The notes: a model not told the origin generated them from the letters alone. Shown: positions 19,219-26,261, counted from the stretch's first letter. The stretch: 48,350 nt of DNA from Flavobacteriaceae bacterium (GCA_020346245.1 CP070778.1:77285-125634); one strand, 5' to 3'. A program made the numbers and translations.

Positions 19219-21375
19219 CTAAAAAGACTGTGGCATTTGTTGTTGCCAGAGTTTGTAGTAGACGCCTTTGCTTTTGTATAGATCACTATGTGAACCTTGT
19301 TCCATTACTTTGCCTCTGGTCAATACCACTATCTTGTGAGCCTTTAAAACTGTACTCAACCTGTGGGCTATAAGCACGACAGTTTTGTTGGTCTCATTGA
19401 AGCTTTCTACCGCTTTCCGGACATAGCTTTCCGAACTACTGTCCAGAGCGGATGTTGCCTCATCCAAAACTAACACCTCCGGTTCTTTGTACAGGGCCCT
19501 TGCAATGGCAATGCGTTGTTTTTCGCCACCAGAAAGGGTAGCTCCATTTTCTCCCAGGTAGGTGTAAAAACCATTTGGGAGATTCTCAATAAAATTCAAA
19601 ATACCAATTCTTTTACAAATTTGAATAATCCTTTGCATTTCAGGTGCTATTAAACCAACTGCAATATTTTCTATGACATTGCCTGCGAATAAATCTATTT
19701 TCTGTGGAACTACAGAAATAATGTTCCTGAGACTATTATTATCAGCGTGTTTTAAATCAATTTCCCCTATGGAAATAGTTCCTTTTTGAATGGGGTACAG
19801 ATTGTGCAATAACGATATGAGTGTAGATTTTCCAGAGCCACTTTCCCCAACTATGGCTGTAGTCTTACCCCTGGGAATAACTAAATTTAATTTTTTAAAA
19901 ACCTCAACCCGGGTTCCATATCTGAAGGTGACATCTTTGAAATGTATGTCACCAAGGTTTTCTCTTTTTATATGAATCCTGTTTTCATCTTCCTCCCTTT
20001 CCAGATCCATTATCTCAAATAAGCGCTCAGCTGCAATCAGAGCATTCTGTATTTCCCTGTTAGATCCGATAAGACTGGCTACTGGTCCTGTAAAATAGCC
20101 TACAATTGCATAAAAAGACATGAGTTCTCCCGGTGTGATATCTCGATTTATGACAAAGTAAGAACCACTCCACAAAAGAACAATGGTAAACAATCTGGAA
20201 ATGGAACCACTGCTTGTAGAGGAAAATACAGCATTCAATGCTGAGCCATAAGCTGTTTTTAATAAACTTATAAATTTGGTTTCCGTCTTTATATTGGCAA
20301 AGCTTTCCAGTCCAAAACGTTTTATGGTCCCAACGGCATTAAGCGATTCTACCAGCTGGCTTTCCAATTCAGCAGATTTTTCCATAATCTTTCGTTCGGT
20401 TTTTTTGTTTAATGTGTTTACTATAAAATAAACCACGGTATAAACGGGAACAACGATTAACATAATTAATGCCAGTTTCCAGTAGAACGAAAACATAATG
20501 CTAAAGGAAAAGAAAATTATAAGCACATTTACGGTTAGATTTAGGGAAACCCCATTTATAAAAGTTCTGATTTTAACCGCATCATTAATTCGCGATATAA
20601 TTTCCCCTACACGCATGTTGTCAAAGAATTGCTGGGGAAGTTTTAAAAGATGTTTGTAATAGCCAAGAATCAGACGAACATCAATTTGCTGTCCCGATTT
20701 TATCAAAAAAATATCCTTAAATACTCCTATAAGCAATTGTAAAACCAGCAAAATGAGCATAATGACTCCCAAAAGATTTAATAACCTGGTATTGCCCCCT
20801 ATAAAAACGAAATCGGTTAATTTTTGAATATAGATAGCGGTAGAAAAACCCAGAAGTGTATACACTACGGCTCCGGCAAAGGCCTGTAGGAGTACCCACT
20901 TATGAGGTTTTAGAAGAAACCAGAAGCGCTTGTAAACAGAGACTTTTTCATTGCCTTTGGAAAAATTCTCATCAGGTTGAAGGAGCACCAAAACCCCTGT
21001 CCATTCTTTTTGAAACTCTTTATGCATCTTTTTTTGGAGCTTACCATAGGAAGGATCCATGATAGTAATATGCTGTTTATTCACTTCATAGATTACAATA
21101 TAATGATGCAATATTTCTTTCACTACTACATGTGCTATTGCCGGCTTGGGTATTTTATAAAGGCTATCAAAATCTCCCCTTACACCTTTGGCGTTAAAGC
21201 CTAATTTTTGAGCGGCTTCCAGAAGACCTAAAACGTTAGTCCCCTTTTTATCCGTACCTGCAAATTGCCTTATTCTGGCTAATGGCATTTGAAGTTTATA
21301 GTATGAGGCAATTGATGCTAAACAGGCCGCTCCGCAATCTGTGATATCGTGCTGTTTAATCGTAATTCTTGCCAT
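19219..21375 (-). CDS. Peptidase-containing (C39) ABC exporter for double-glycine peptides
   Basis: The 718-residue protein has an N-terminal C39 cysteine peptidase domain (1-125) with the catalytic set Cys14 in DITDCGAACL, His91 in LHHYIVIY and Asp107 in MDPSYG. An ABC membrane domain (about 150-450) follows. The ATPase domain has Walker A GESGSGKST near 510-518, signature LSGGEKQ near 610 and Walker B VLVLDEATSALD near 635. Such exporters cleave leaders after Gly-Gly and push the core peptide out. Four matching precursors, an adaptor and a CPBP protein lie directly upstream, which defines its substrates. The C39 catalytic triad appears intact. Confidence 0.96.
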   Translation of the reverse strand: MARITIKQHDITDCGAACLASIASYYKLQMPLARIRQFAGTDKKGTNVLGLLEAAQKLGFNAKGVRGDFDSLYKIPKPAIAHVVVKEILHHYIVIYEVNKQHITIMDPSYGKLQKKMHKEFQKEWTGVLVLLQPDENFSKGNEKVSVYKRFWFLLKPHKWVLLQAFAGAVVYTLLGFSTAIYIQKLTDFVFIGGNTRLLNLLGVIMLILLVLQLLIGVFKDIFLIKSGQQIDVRLILGYYKHLLKLPQQFFDNMRVGEIISRINDAVKIRTFINGVSLNLTVNVLIIFFSFSIMFSFYWKLALIMLIVVPVYTVVYFIVNTLNKKTERKIMEKSAELESQLVESLNAVGTIKRFGLESFANIKTETKFISLLKTAYGSALNAVFSSTSSGSISRLFTIVLLWSGSYFVINRDITPGELMSFYAIVGYFTGPVASLIGSNREIQNALIAAERLFEIMDLEREEDENRIHIKRENLGDIHFKDVTFRYGTRVEVFKKLNLVIPRGKTTAIVGESGSGKSTLISLLHNLYPIQKGTISIGEIDLKHADNNSLRNIISVVPQKIDLFAGNVIENIAVGLIAPEMQRIIQICKRIGILNFIENLPNGFYTYLGENGATLSGGEKQRIAIARALYKEPEVLVLDEATSALDSSSESYVRKAVESFNETNKTVVLIAHRLSTVLKAHKIVVLTRGKVMEQGSHSDLYKSKGVYYKLWQQQMPQSF

Positions 21376-21406
21376 AAGGTTCCACTTTAGTTAACAAGAT
21401 AAAGGA

Positions 21407-21422
21407 TGAGGCTGCAGCCTCA
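21407..21422. promoter_or_regulatory. 16-bp perfect palindrome in the exporter leader
   Basis: TGAGGCTGCAGCCTCA is perfectly self-complementary and lies about 30 bases before the exporter start codon. It may be a dimer operator or part of a leader structure; nothing decides which. Confidence 0.45.
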
Positions 21423-21434
21423 CTGCAAATTGAC

Positions 21435-21450
21435 CTTTATTGCAATAAAG
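21435..21450. promoter_or_regulatory. Second 16-bp perfect palindrome in the exporter leader
   Basis: CTTTATTGCAATAAAG is perfectly self-complementary and lies 12 bases from the first palindrome. Together with the hairpin at 21453 it makes three dyads in 70 bases between the fourth precursor gene and the exporter. Confidence 0.45.
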
Positions 21451-21452
21451 AA

Positions 21453-21486
21453 ACCACCTCGTATAAGAGGTGGTCCTTTTATTTTT
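21453..21486. terminator. Strong hairpin between precursor D and the exporter
   Basis: ACCACCTC (21453-21460) pairs with GAGGTGGT (21467-21474) around GTATAA. On the minus strand it follows precursor D by 35 bases and is followed by TTTCTTTATT, a weak T-run, so it is probably an attenuating terminator that makes peptide D more abundant than the exporter. The plus side has a better T-run, but no plus-strand gene enters here. Confidence 0.55.
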
Positions 21487-21509
21487 ACGAAGCAGATATA
21501 ACTATCCTG

Positions 21510-21647
21510 CTAACAGTAAAAATAGGGGATACGTTTTAGTATAAATTCCCTTATTTCAGCGCCTGTATTACGCCCATTATTATAATCACCGTTTGTGCCC
21601 CCATTAATAGTGTGAAGATCCATTGTTTTTAACTCTGTTATAATCAT
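21510..21647 (-). CDS. Double-glycine leader precursor peptide D
   Basis: This 45-residue precursor has leader residues 1-17 ending in INGG, with Leu6 (-12), Asp10 (-8), Leu11 (-7) and Ile14 (-4), the classical double-glycine leader positions recognised by C39 exporters. The predicted 28-residue core begins TNGDYNNGRNTGAEIR and contains one GxxxG (Gly25-Gly29) and a single cysteine as the last residue. Over residues 14-33 it aligns without gaps to precursor A (INGGT, DY, GxxxG, IR). It has its own upstream region with the conserved block at 21686-21738. It is a bacteriocin-like or signalling peptide; activity is inferred. Confidence 0.85.
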   Translation of the reverse strand: MIITELKTMDLHTINGGTNGDYNNGRNTGAEIREFILKRIPYFYC

Positions 21648-21665
21648 AATTTCTATTTTTCTAAT

Positions 21666-21738
21666 TAAACATATACTCCTGACTCCCATTGCGCAACTGG
21701 ATGTCCTTATAAGCTAAGATCATTACATTCACTGCATA
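21666..21738 (-). promoter_or_regulatory. Conserved upstream block and putative promoter of precursor D
   Basis: The minus-strand block 21738-21686 (TATGCAGTGAA at its far end, CCAGTTGCGCAATGG at its near end) is repeated upstream of precursor C. Its near end lies 39 bases from the start codon in both cases. In this copy a TTG (21694-21696) is followed after 20 bases by TATGTTTA (21666-21673), close to the Bacteroidota promoter consensus. It is a good candidate for a shared promoter plus regulator site. Confidence 0.6.
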
Positions 21739-21761
21739 AACTCCTCATAGTGCATGATAAT

Positions 21762-22496
21762 TTATAGGCCTGCCAAGGCAGGCAGGATATTGTTAAGGCT
21801 ATGAAATAAACAAGCGTATATAAACCCGTATTTAATCCTTATATAGCCATTGATAGATGCGAATATTAATTGAGGAAAAGTAAGTAATGGAAAAAGCAGG
21901 AATTTAGCAGGCGTTAATTCTGCAAAATCTACATGGAGGGATACAAAAACTATTATAGATAAATAATAGATCCATCTGAAATTTGCATCCCAAAAATTTG
22001 AAAAATATGTGGCGTATCTTTTGGATATGAAATAAGTGAACAAGGCAATTAGCATTGAAATGATTACTCTGACCCATAAATGTTCTTCAATATCTAAATG
22101 TCCCACTCCGTAACCCAATCTGGAGATAAAAACATAGGAAAGCAACAAAATGGAAATTGACAAATATTTGGGTTTAAAGACTAGTGACAATCTAAATATA
22201 GTTTCCTCCAGAATTGGTCCGAAAATCACAGCATATAATACAAAATTCAAGGGTGACATAATCTCCCTGATTTTGGCTGCAGGAGGGCAGTCTAAATCAA
22301 TCCATGTGGTCACTGCAATAACCCATACTATGAGGAAGAATAAATGTATCAAATAAAATATGAGAATGGATCTGAAATTCTTTTTCACATTGTAAGACCT
22401 CGTCAGATCGTTATCCGGTTTCCTTAGGAAATTTACTATTATTTTTAATTTACGGACTACAATTTCTTTAAAAGAGATTTTGCTTGGATTATTCAT
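21762..22496 (-). CDS. CPBP family intramembrane metalloprotease-like protein, candidate immunity protein
   Basis: From the ATG at 22496 the protein has 244 residues and about six to eight membrane helices. It has all three CPBP (Abi) motifs: Glu97-Glu98-x3-Arg102 in GPILEETIFR, His188 in VFVSLHVD, and His232-x3-Asn236 in FHSLNN. CPBP proteins include CAAX prenyl-type proteases and many bacteriocin self-immunity proteins. Its place between the precursors of a double-glycine peptide locus points to the latter role here, by inference. A terminator separates it from precursor A, so it may need its own promoter or readthrough. Confidence 0.85.
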   Translation of the reverse strand: MNNPSKISFKEIVVRKLKIIVNFLRKPDNDLTRSYNVKKNFRSILIFYLIHLFFLIVWVIAVTTWIDLDCPPAAKIREIMSPLNFVLYAVIFGPILEETIFRLSLVFKPKYLSISILLLSYVFISRLGYGVGHLDIEEHLWVRVIISMLIALFTYFISKRYATYFSNFWDANFRWIYYLSIIVFVSLHVDFAELTPAKFLLFPLLTFPQLIFASINGYIRIKYGFIYACLFHSLNNILPALAGL

Positions 22497-22582
22497 AGAG
22501 AGAAGATTATAATAGCGTAATGATTTAATAAATTCATCTGATTTTAAAAGAAATGGTAGGTTAAAGGCGAATAGGGTTAAAT

Positions 22583-22617
22583 TGTAAAAAGTCACTCCAA
22601 AAGGCAGGAGTGACTTT
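22583..22617 (-). terminator. Terminator of the C-B-A precursor operon
   Basis: AAAGTCACTCC pairs with GGAGTGACTTT (22588-22598 with 22607-22617) in a perfect 11-bp stem with an 8-base loop. On the minus strand it is followed by TTTTTAC. It lies 20 bases after the stop codon of precursor A and before the CPBP gene. Confidence 0.85.
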
Positions 22618-22636
22618 AAAAGTTCGCAGATCCTGG

Positions 22637-22795
22637 TTAACCATGTACAAGGCCAAAAAACCAATCCACAATATCACCAAAGGTCTGAACACCATGCCTG
22701 ATATGATCACCAACTGCATGACCAAAACCATAGTCACTTTTGGTGCCGCCATTGATTACGGTTACTTCGTATATTCCTAAATGTTCTAATTCCAT
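22637..22795 (-). CDS. Double-glycine leader precursor peptide A
   Basis: This 52-residue precursor starts MELEHLG; the frame is open further upstream, but this ATG gives the standard leader length. Leader residues 1-17 end in INGG with Leu6 (-12), Glu10 (-8), Val11 (-7) and Ile14 (-4). The predicted 35-residue core begins TKSDYGFGHAVGDHIRHG and has GxxxG at Gly25-Gly29 and again at the C-terminus (FGLVHG, Gly48-Gly52). It is homologous to precursor D. It is the last gene of the C-B-A tandem, with a terminator 20 bases downstream. Core residues include three histidines and a hydrophobic WFF. Confidence 0.85.
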   Translation of the reverse strand: MELEHLGIYEVTVINGGTKSDYGFGHAVGDHIRHGVQTFGDIVDWFFGLVHG

Positions 22796-22832
22796 GTTTT
22801 TTACATTTAAATTGTTATTTAATTCAACTTTT

Positions 22833-22991
22833 TTAGTGCTCTTCCACACCATTAATTCCATCCCAAAATCCATGGGCAAAATCGAGACCTCTCCCCGCCA
22901 TATCGCCGGCCATAAAAGCCAGGAGTTCATACCAGGCAGGCCTATAACCACCCGCTGTATTTTTTAATTCTTTTTTATCTAAATTTCTCAT
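22833..22991 (-). CDS. Double-glycine leader precursor peptide B
   Basis: This 52-residue gene overlaps another open frame. Its leader MRNLDKKELKNTAGG has Leu4 (-12), Glu8 (-8), Leu9 (-7) and Thr12 (-4), matching the other leaders. The predicted 37-residue core begins YRPAWYELLAF and has GxxxG at Gly29-Gly33 and at Gly41-Gly45 (GFWDG). It lies 21 bases after precursor C and 37 bases before precursor A. There is no cysteine, so no thioether or disulfide bridge within this peptide is possible. Confidence 0.83.
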   Translation of the reverse strand: MRNLDKKELKNTAGGYRPAWYELLAFMAGDMAGRGLDFAHGFWDGINGVEEH

Positions 22992-23012
22992 ACTATTTGT
23001 GATTTCATTCAA

Positions 23013-23171
23013 TTAGAATAATTCTGTTCCATTTTTAAAACCCTTCCACCAGGCAGATATCGATCTGCCTACAACTATGGTCGCGTCTGTAATAAACCTC
23101 GGTGGAGCCCCTGCAAAGCCTCCCTGAACATTATTTAATTCATGCAAACTCAATTCTTTTAAATTTTCCAT
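23013..23171 (-). CDS. Double-glycine leader precursor peptide C
   Basis: This 52-residue precursor has the most canonical leader, MENLKELSLHELNNVQGG, with Leu7 (-12), Glu11 (-8), Leu12 (-7) and Val15 (-4). The predicted 34-residue core begins FAGAPPRFITDATIVVGR and ends with the aromatic-glycine segment WWKGFKNG, giving GxxxG at Gly44-Gly48. It is the first gene of the C-B-A tandem, and the conserved upstream block at 23210-23264 precedes it by 39 bases. There is no cysteine. It is likely an exported bacteriocin-like or signalling peptide. Confidence 0.85.
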   Translation of the reverse strand: MENLKELSLHELNNVQGGFAGAPPRFITDATIVVGRSISAWWKGFKNGTELF

Positions 23172-23209
23172 CTTTTTTAATTTTTGTTACACATTAAGTT
23201 AATAACCCT

Positions 23210-23264
23210 CCATTGCGCACCTGGAAGATCTGTTATTGGCTAATATCAAGACTTTCACCGCATA
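23210..23264 (-). promoter_or_regulatory. Conserved upstream block of precursor C
   Basis: On the minus strand the block starts TATGCGGTGAA and ends CCAGGTGCGCAATGG. It matches the block before precursor D at about 40 of 48 alignable bases, with a 2-base length difference in the middle. Its near edge lies 39 bases before the start codon, identical to D. It starts 17 bases after the HlyD stop codon. Confidence 0.6.
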
Positions 23265-23280
23265 CCACCTGCATACAGAA

Positions 23281-24450
23281 TTAAAATAATTGGTGTGCAA
23301 AAGAATTATTGGCCGGATTTAACCAATCGTTCATTTTGTCATAAAGCAATTCAAATAATGTGCGCCTGCTTAACTTAAAATTGGCGCTAAGGGTCATCCC
23401 TTTTTTTAGATTTCCCCTAAATCCGTTTTTTAGCAAGAGGTGTTTTTGGTCCAGGCTGCAACGTACTTTAAACACAGATTGATCTTGTAAAAATTCAATG
23501 TCTTTTCCAATCTCAATTACTTTTCCAGTTGCAAGGCCCCATTGGCTGTAGTCATATGCATCTATCTGAAATTTAGCAGATTGATTTTCCTGGATAAGAC
23601 CGATATTTGCAGGGCTTACATAGCATTCAACAAGCAGGTCGGTATTCGGAGATATTAGAGCCAGTATGGTCCCCGCTGTAACAAAGCTTCCGGTTTCCGG
23701 TTGCATTACATTAAGTAAGGTTCCGCTCACGGGGGAAGTAACCACAAACCTGCTTTTGCTTTCCACGAGTTGATCATGCTTTGTTTGCAACTCTTGAAGG
23801 TTGCTGTTGTACTGTGATAGTTCTGCCTGCCATGAATTCTGTTGCCGATTTCTGTGTTGGTATATTTCAGATCGCGCCAGGTCGTATTCAAATTTGTGAT
23901 TGTCGTAATCTGCACTTGCAATTACCCCTTTTTCATATAACAGACTATACCGTTCAAAATCGCGTTTTCTCTTTTGAAGTCGAATCTGAAGCTCGTCCAG
24001 TTTTTGATGATATAGAAGGTAACTTTTCTGATATCTGGGAGAAATGATCTCCGAAAGGTTTAATTTCCTTCCCGCTGCAAGCAAGGCCAGATCATTAATA
24101 TAGGAACGTGTCTCCCGGGTTTGAAAGTCAGAAAAGTGCAGTTTTTGTTCTATCCCCTGATCATTCAGGATTAAAAGTGTATCGCCTTTAACTACCTCCT
24201 TATTGTTTAGAAGGCCATTGTAAACTACCTTTCCGGCGGAAATGACCTTTATTTGTACACGCTCCATATTGGGTTTAATAATCCCCCTGGCCTGGGAAAT
24301 GACATCTATTTTTACAAAGGGCAGCGCTATAAATGTCCCTATAAGAAAGAGCAGAATGATAAGATATATAACTTTGCTCCTGGTGCTGTGTCTAAACTGA
24401 TGTACTTCAGCGGTGTTTTCTAGGATCTCCCTGGGAAATACCTGTTTCAT
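23281..24450 (-). CDS. HlyD-family periplasmic adaptor of the peptide exporter
   Basis: The 389-residue protein has a short cytoplasmic N-terminus, a membrane helix at about 27-45, and a lipoyl-like half-domain with GIIKPNMERVQIKVISAG and DTLLILND. A coiled coil follows at about 120-230 (RLQKRKRDFERYSLLYEKGVIASADYD). The second lipoyl half is SPVSGTLLNVMQPETGSFVTAG, followed by a beta-barrel. Such membrane fusion proteins connect a C39 ABC exporter to a TolC-type outer membrane channel, which is not encoded in the window. It is the first gene of the locus, about 110 bases before precursor C. Confidence 0.93.
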   Translation of the reverse strand: MKQVFPREILENTAEVHQFRHSTRSKVIYLIILLFLIGTFIALPFVKIDVISQARGIIKPNMERVQIKVISAGKVVYNGLLNNKEVVKGDTLLILNDQGIEQKLHFSDFQTRETRSYINDLALLAAGRKLNLSEIISPRYQKSYLLYHQKLDELQIRLQKRKRDFERYSLLYEKGVIASADYDNHKFEYDLARSEIYQHRNRQQNSWQAELSQYNSNLQELQTKHDQLVESKSRFVVTSPVSGTLLNVMQPETGSFVTAGTILALISPNTDLLVECYVSPANIGLIQENQSAKFQIDAYDYSQWGLATGKVIEIGKDIEFLQDQSVFKVRCSLDQKHLLLKNGFRGNLKKGMTLSANFKLSRRTLFELLYDKMNDWLNPANNSFAHQLF

Positions 24451-24770
24451 AATTCCATTATGCTACAAAGTGAACCCTGCTTAGGGTATGGTGTTGGCAA
24501 AACAATATATCCCCATCAACTGCAAAGTAGGTGCAAAATGTCCGGGAGTTTCAATGAAAACTGCTGAGGCCAGGGAAACCATAAAAAGCTTATGGTTTTT
24601 ATATAACCTCCTTTTTGGAATAGTCCATACATTTAGGCAATTATTAGTTTGGTATAAAATGTTGCCGGAAATCTGCTTATCCGACAAGACTGTATAAATA
24701 ATAGGAACATTTCAACCACATTTAACAAGTAATAGCAAATTTTGAAAAAAGATCATTAAATAAAGTAGTA
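24451..24770. other. Intergenic region between divergent hlyD-like and orphan genes
   Basis: This 320-base gap should hold the promoter of the peptide locus (minus strand) and of the gene at 24771. Two overlapping open frames of about 68 codons occur on opposite strands, but neither has recognisable domains. A CCCTAAGCAGGG-type short dyad is seen on the minus strand near 24470-24485. No RNA gene or repeat was seen. Confidence 0.4.
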
Positions 24771-25019
24771 ATGGCCTTAAAAACTAATCCTGAAAGCCCT
24801 CAAAAACAAGATTCTATCTGGGAATCAGAAACAGATCATCATGCCCATTCGTCTGAATGGCTGGGTGCTGTAGTGAGATACCTTCTATTATTTGGGCGGA
24901 AAGATTTTGATGCTATTTTTGTTAAAAAAGAAAGAAAGAAAAACTACGTAATCGGGACAGTTATAAAACTAGCTCTCTTCTTCCTTTTCATTTATCTTGT
25001 TTTTCGATTTGTAGAATAG
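24771..25019 (+). CDS. Orphan small protein with one C-terminal membrane helix
   Basis: The 82-residue protein is not recognised. Residues 1-30 are polar and His/Ser/Glu-rich (ESETDHHAHSSEWLG). A basic stretch KKERKKNY follows, then one hydrophobic helix at about 61-81 (VIGTVIKLALFFLFIYLVF) at the very C-terminus, which suggests a tail-anchored inner-membrane protein. The start is ATG at 24771 after an A/T-rich, promoter-like region. It lies divergent from the peptide-export locus; a role in it is possible but there is no direct evidence. Confidence 0.5.
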   Translation: MALKTNPESPQKQDSIWESETDHHAHSSEWLGAVVRYLLLFGRKDFDAIFVKKERKKNYVIGTVIKLALFFLFIYLVFRFVE

Positions 25020-25203
25020 AAAATAGGTGTCGCAACAACACCTGTAATACTCCTGGCGGCCACAAATTCTTTCCGTCTTAAATGCAATGAAATTATAGCC
25101 TGAACAGTTTGCACCAATTAAAAATTCTATCCAAACTGATACTAGTCATAGAATTAGGATTCAGGTATTTGTACCTTTTTTGATTCAAATAAAAGGACTG
25201 CCA

Positions 25204-26046
25204 ATGGAATCAAAAATTTACGATATCAAAGATGGTCCTAAAGACGGGAAAAAAGTATTTAGGAAATTAAGAACTTGCTCACGTACCTTCTTCTATATTT
25301 TAAATCGGGAGTTTGGACATCCCAGAGAACTGGAAGAACGGGCAGCTGATGTGTTGGCTGGCGGCATTATGCAGAAAGGTCATCAATGTGGAATGCTTTG
25401 GGGAGCTTCTTTAGCCATAGGTGCAGAAGCATATCGAATCTGTAAAAATAAAAATCAGGCAATTAGTGTTGCGGTTACTGCTACACAAGACGTTATGAGG
25501 TCTTTTTCAAATAGAGAACATACCATAAACTGCAGTGATATAACAAGATGCGACTTTTCAAGCAATTTGAGTTTCGCAAAGTATTTTTTCTCCGGACGGT
25601 TCTTACATTGTTTTGAACTTGCGGAACAATGGGCTCCTGAAGCTGTGAAAGCCGCATATGACAGTTTATCCAATAAAGAAACTGTATCACAAGAAGAATG
25701 TTTGAGTTGTGCTACAGAAGTTGCGAGAAAAATGGGTGCCAGTGAAGAAGAAATGATCATGGTTGCAGGTTTTGCAGGTGGACTAGGTTTGAGCGGTGCT
25801 GCATGTGGTGCGCTGAGTGCTGCCATTTGGATGAAATCTCTTCAATGGTGTAAGGAAGAAACCAAAAAATCCCCATTAAAAAACTCCGGGTCAAAAAAAA
25901 CCTTAAACACTTTCTATCAAACAACAGATTCGAAAATATTGTGTTCCGATATAACAGGAGAACAGTTTACGAACATAAATAATCACACAAAATTTATCAA
26001 AAAAGGAGGTTGTGCCAGACTTATTGATACTCTTGCTGAAGCATAA
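25204..26046 (+). CDS. C_GCAxxG_C_C family protein
   Basis: The 280-residue protein (start ATG 25204; an in-frame TTG lies at 25180) carries the cysteine-rich pattern of the C_GCAxxG_C_C family: GHQCGMLWGASLAIG near residue 56-70, EECLSCATEVARKMG, and GLGLSGAACGALSAAIW with a following LQWCKEE. Members are thought to be redox-active, possibly iron-sulfur or metal-binding proteins; no enzymatic reaction is established. The C-terminal extension after about residue 215 is not recognised and ends in CARLIDTLAEA. It appears to be a single gene. Confidence 0.72.
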   Translation: MESKIYDIKDGPKDGKKVFRKLRTCSRTFFYILNREFGHPRELEERAADVLAGGIMQKGHQCGMLWGASLAIGAEAYRICKNKNQAISVAVTATQDVMRSFSNREHTINCSDITRCDFSSNLSFAKYFFSGRFLHCFELAEQWAPEAVKAAYDSLSNKETVSQEECLSCATEVARKMGASEEEMIMVAGFAGGLGLSGAACGALSAAIWMKSLQWCKEETKKSPLKNSGSKKTLNTFYQTTDSKILCSDITGEQFTNINNHTKFIKKGGCARLIDTLAEA

Positions 26047-26261
26047 ATACACAACTGTATTAGCCTCTACTAATTATAGCATCCCGGTTATATAAAAATC
26101 AAACCTTTACAGTAAACAAGTGCCGATGCTCAAATTCTTTCGCCGAATCCGACAGTAACTTCTAACTCAAAGGGGTAAATAATATAAGAAGAATATGTGC
26201 CTGAAAGTCCTTTTATCTAACTAATCTACGGGGATATTAGGTATATTTACTCACATATAAC

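Noticed and set aside
21767..21784. Inverted repeat CCTGCC-AA-GGCAGG at the end of the CPBP gene as a terminator
   Set aside because: It lies within the last codons (LPALAGL), arises from Ala/Leu/Pro codon usage, and no T-run follows on the minus strand.
22796..22951. Upstream extension of precursor A (an open frame from 22951)
   Set aside because: It overlaps most of precursor B in another frame and would place a non-leader sequence before the canonical double-glycine leader, so the internal ATG at 22795 is preferred.
24481..24697. Overlapping open frames of about 68 codons on both strands upstream of the hlyD-like gene
   Set aside because: No recognisable domain, start context or leader; each covers the other and the region is needed for the divergent promoters.
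25180..25203. TTG start upstream of the C_GCAxxG gene
   Set aside because: It adds eight residues without family support; ATG 25204 gives the expected N-terminus.
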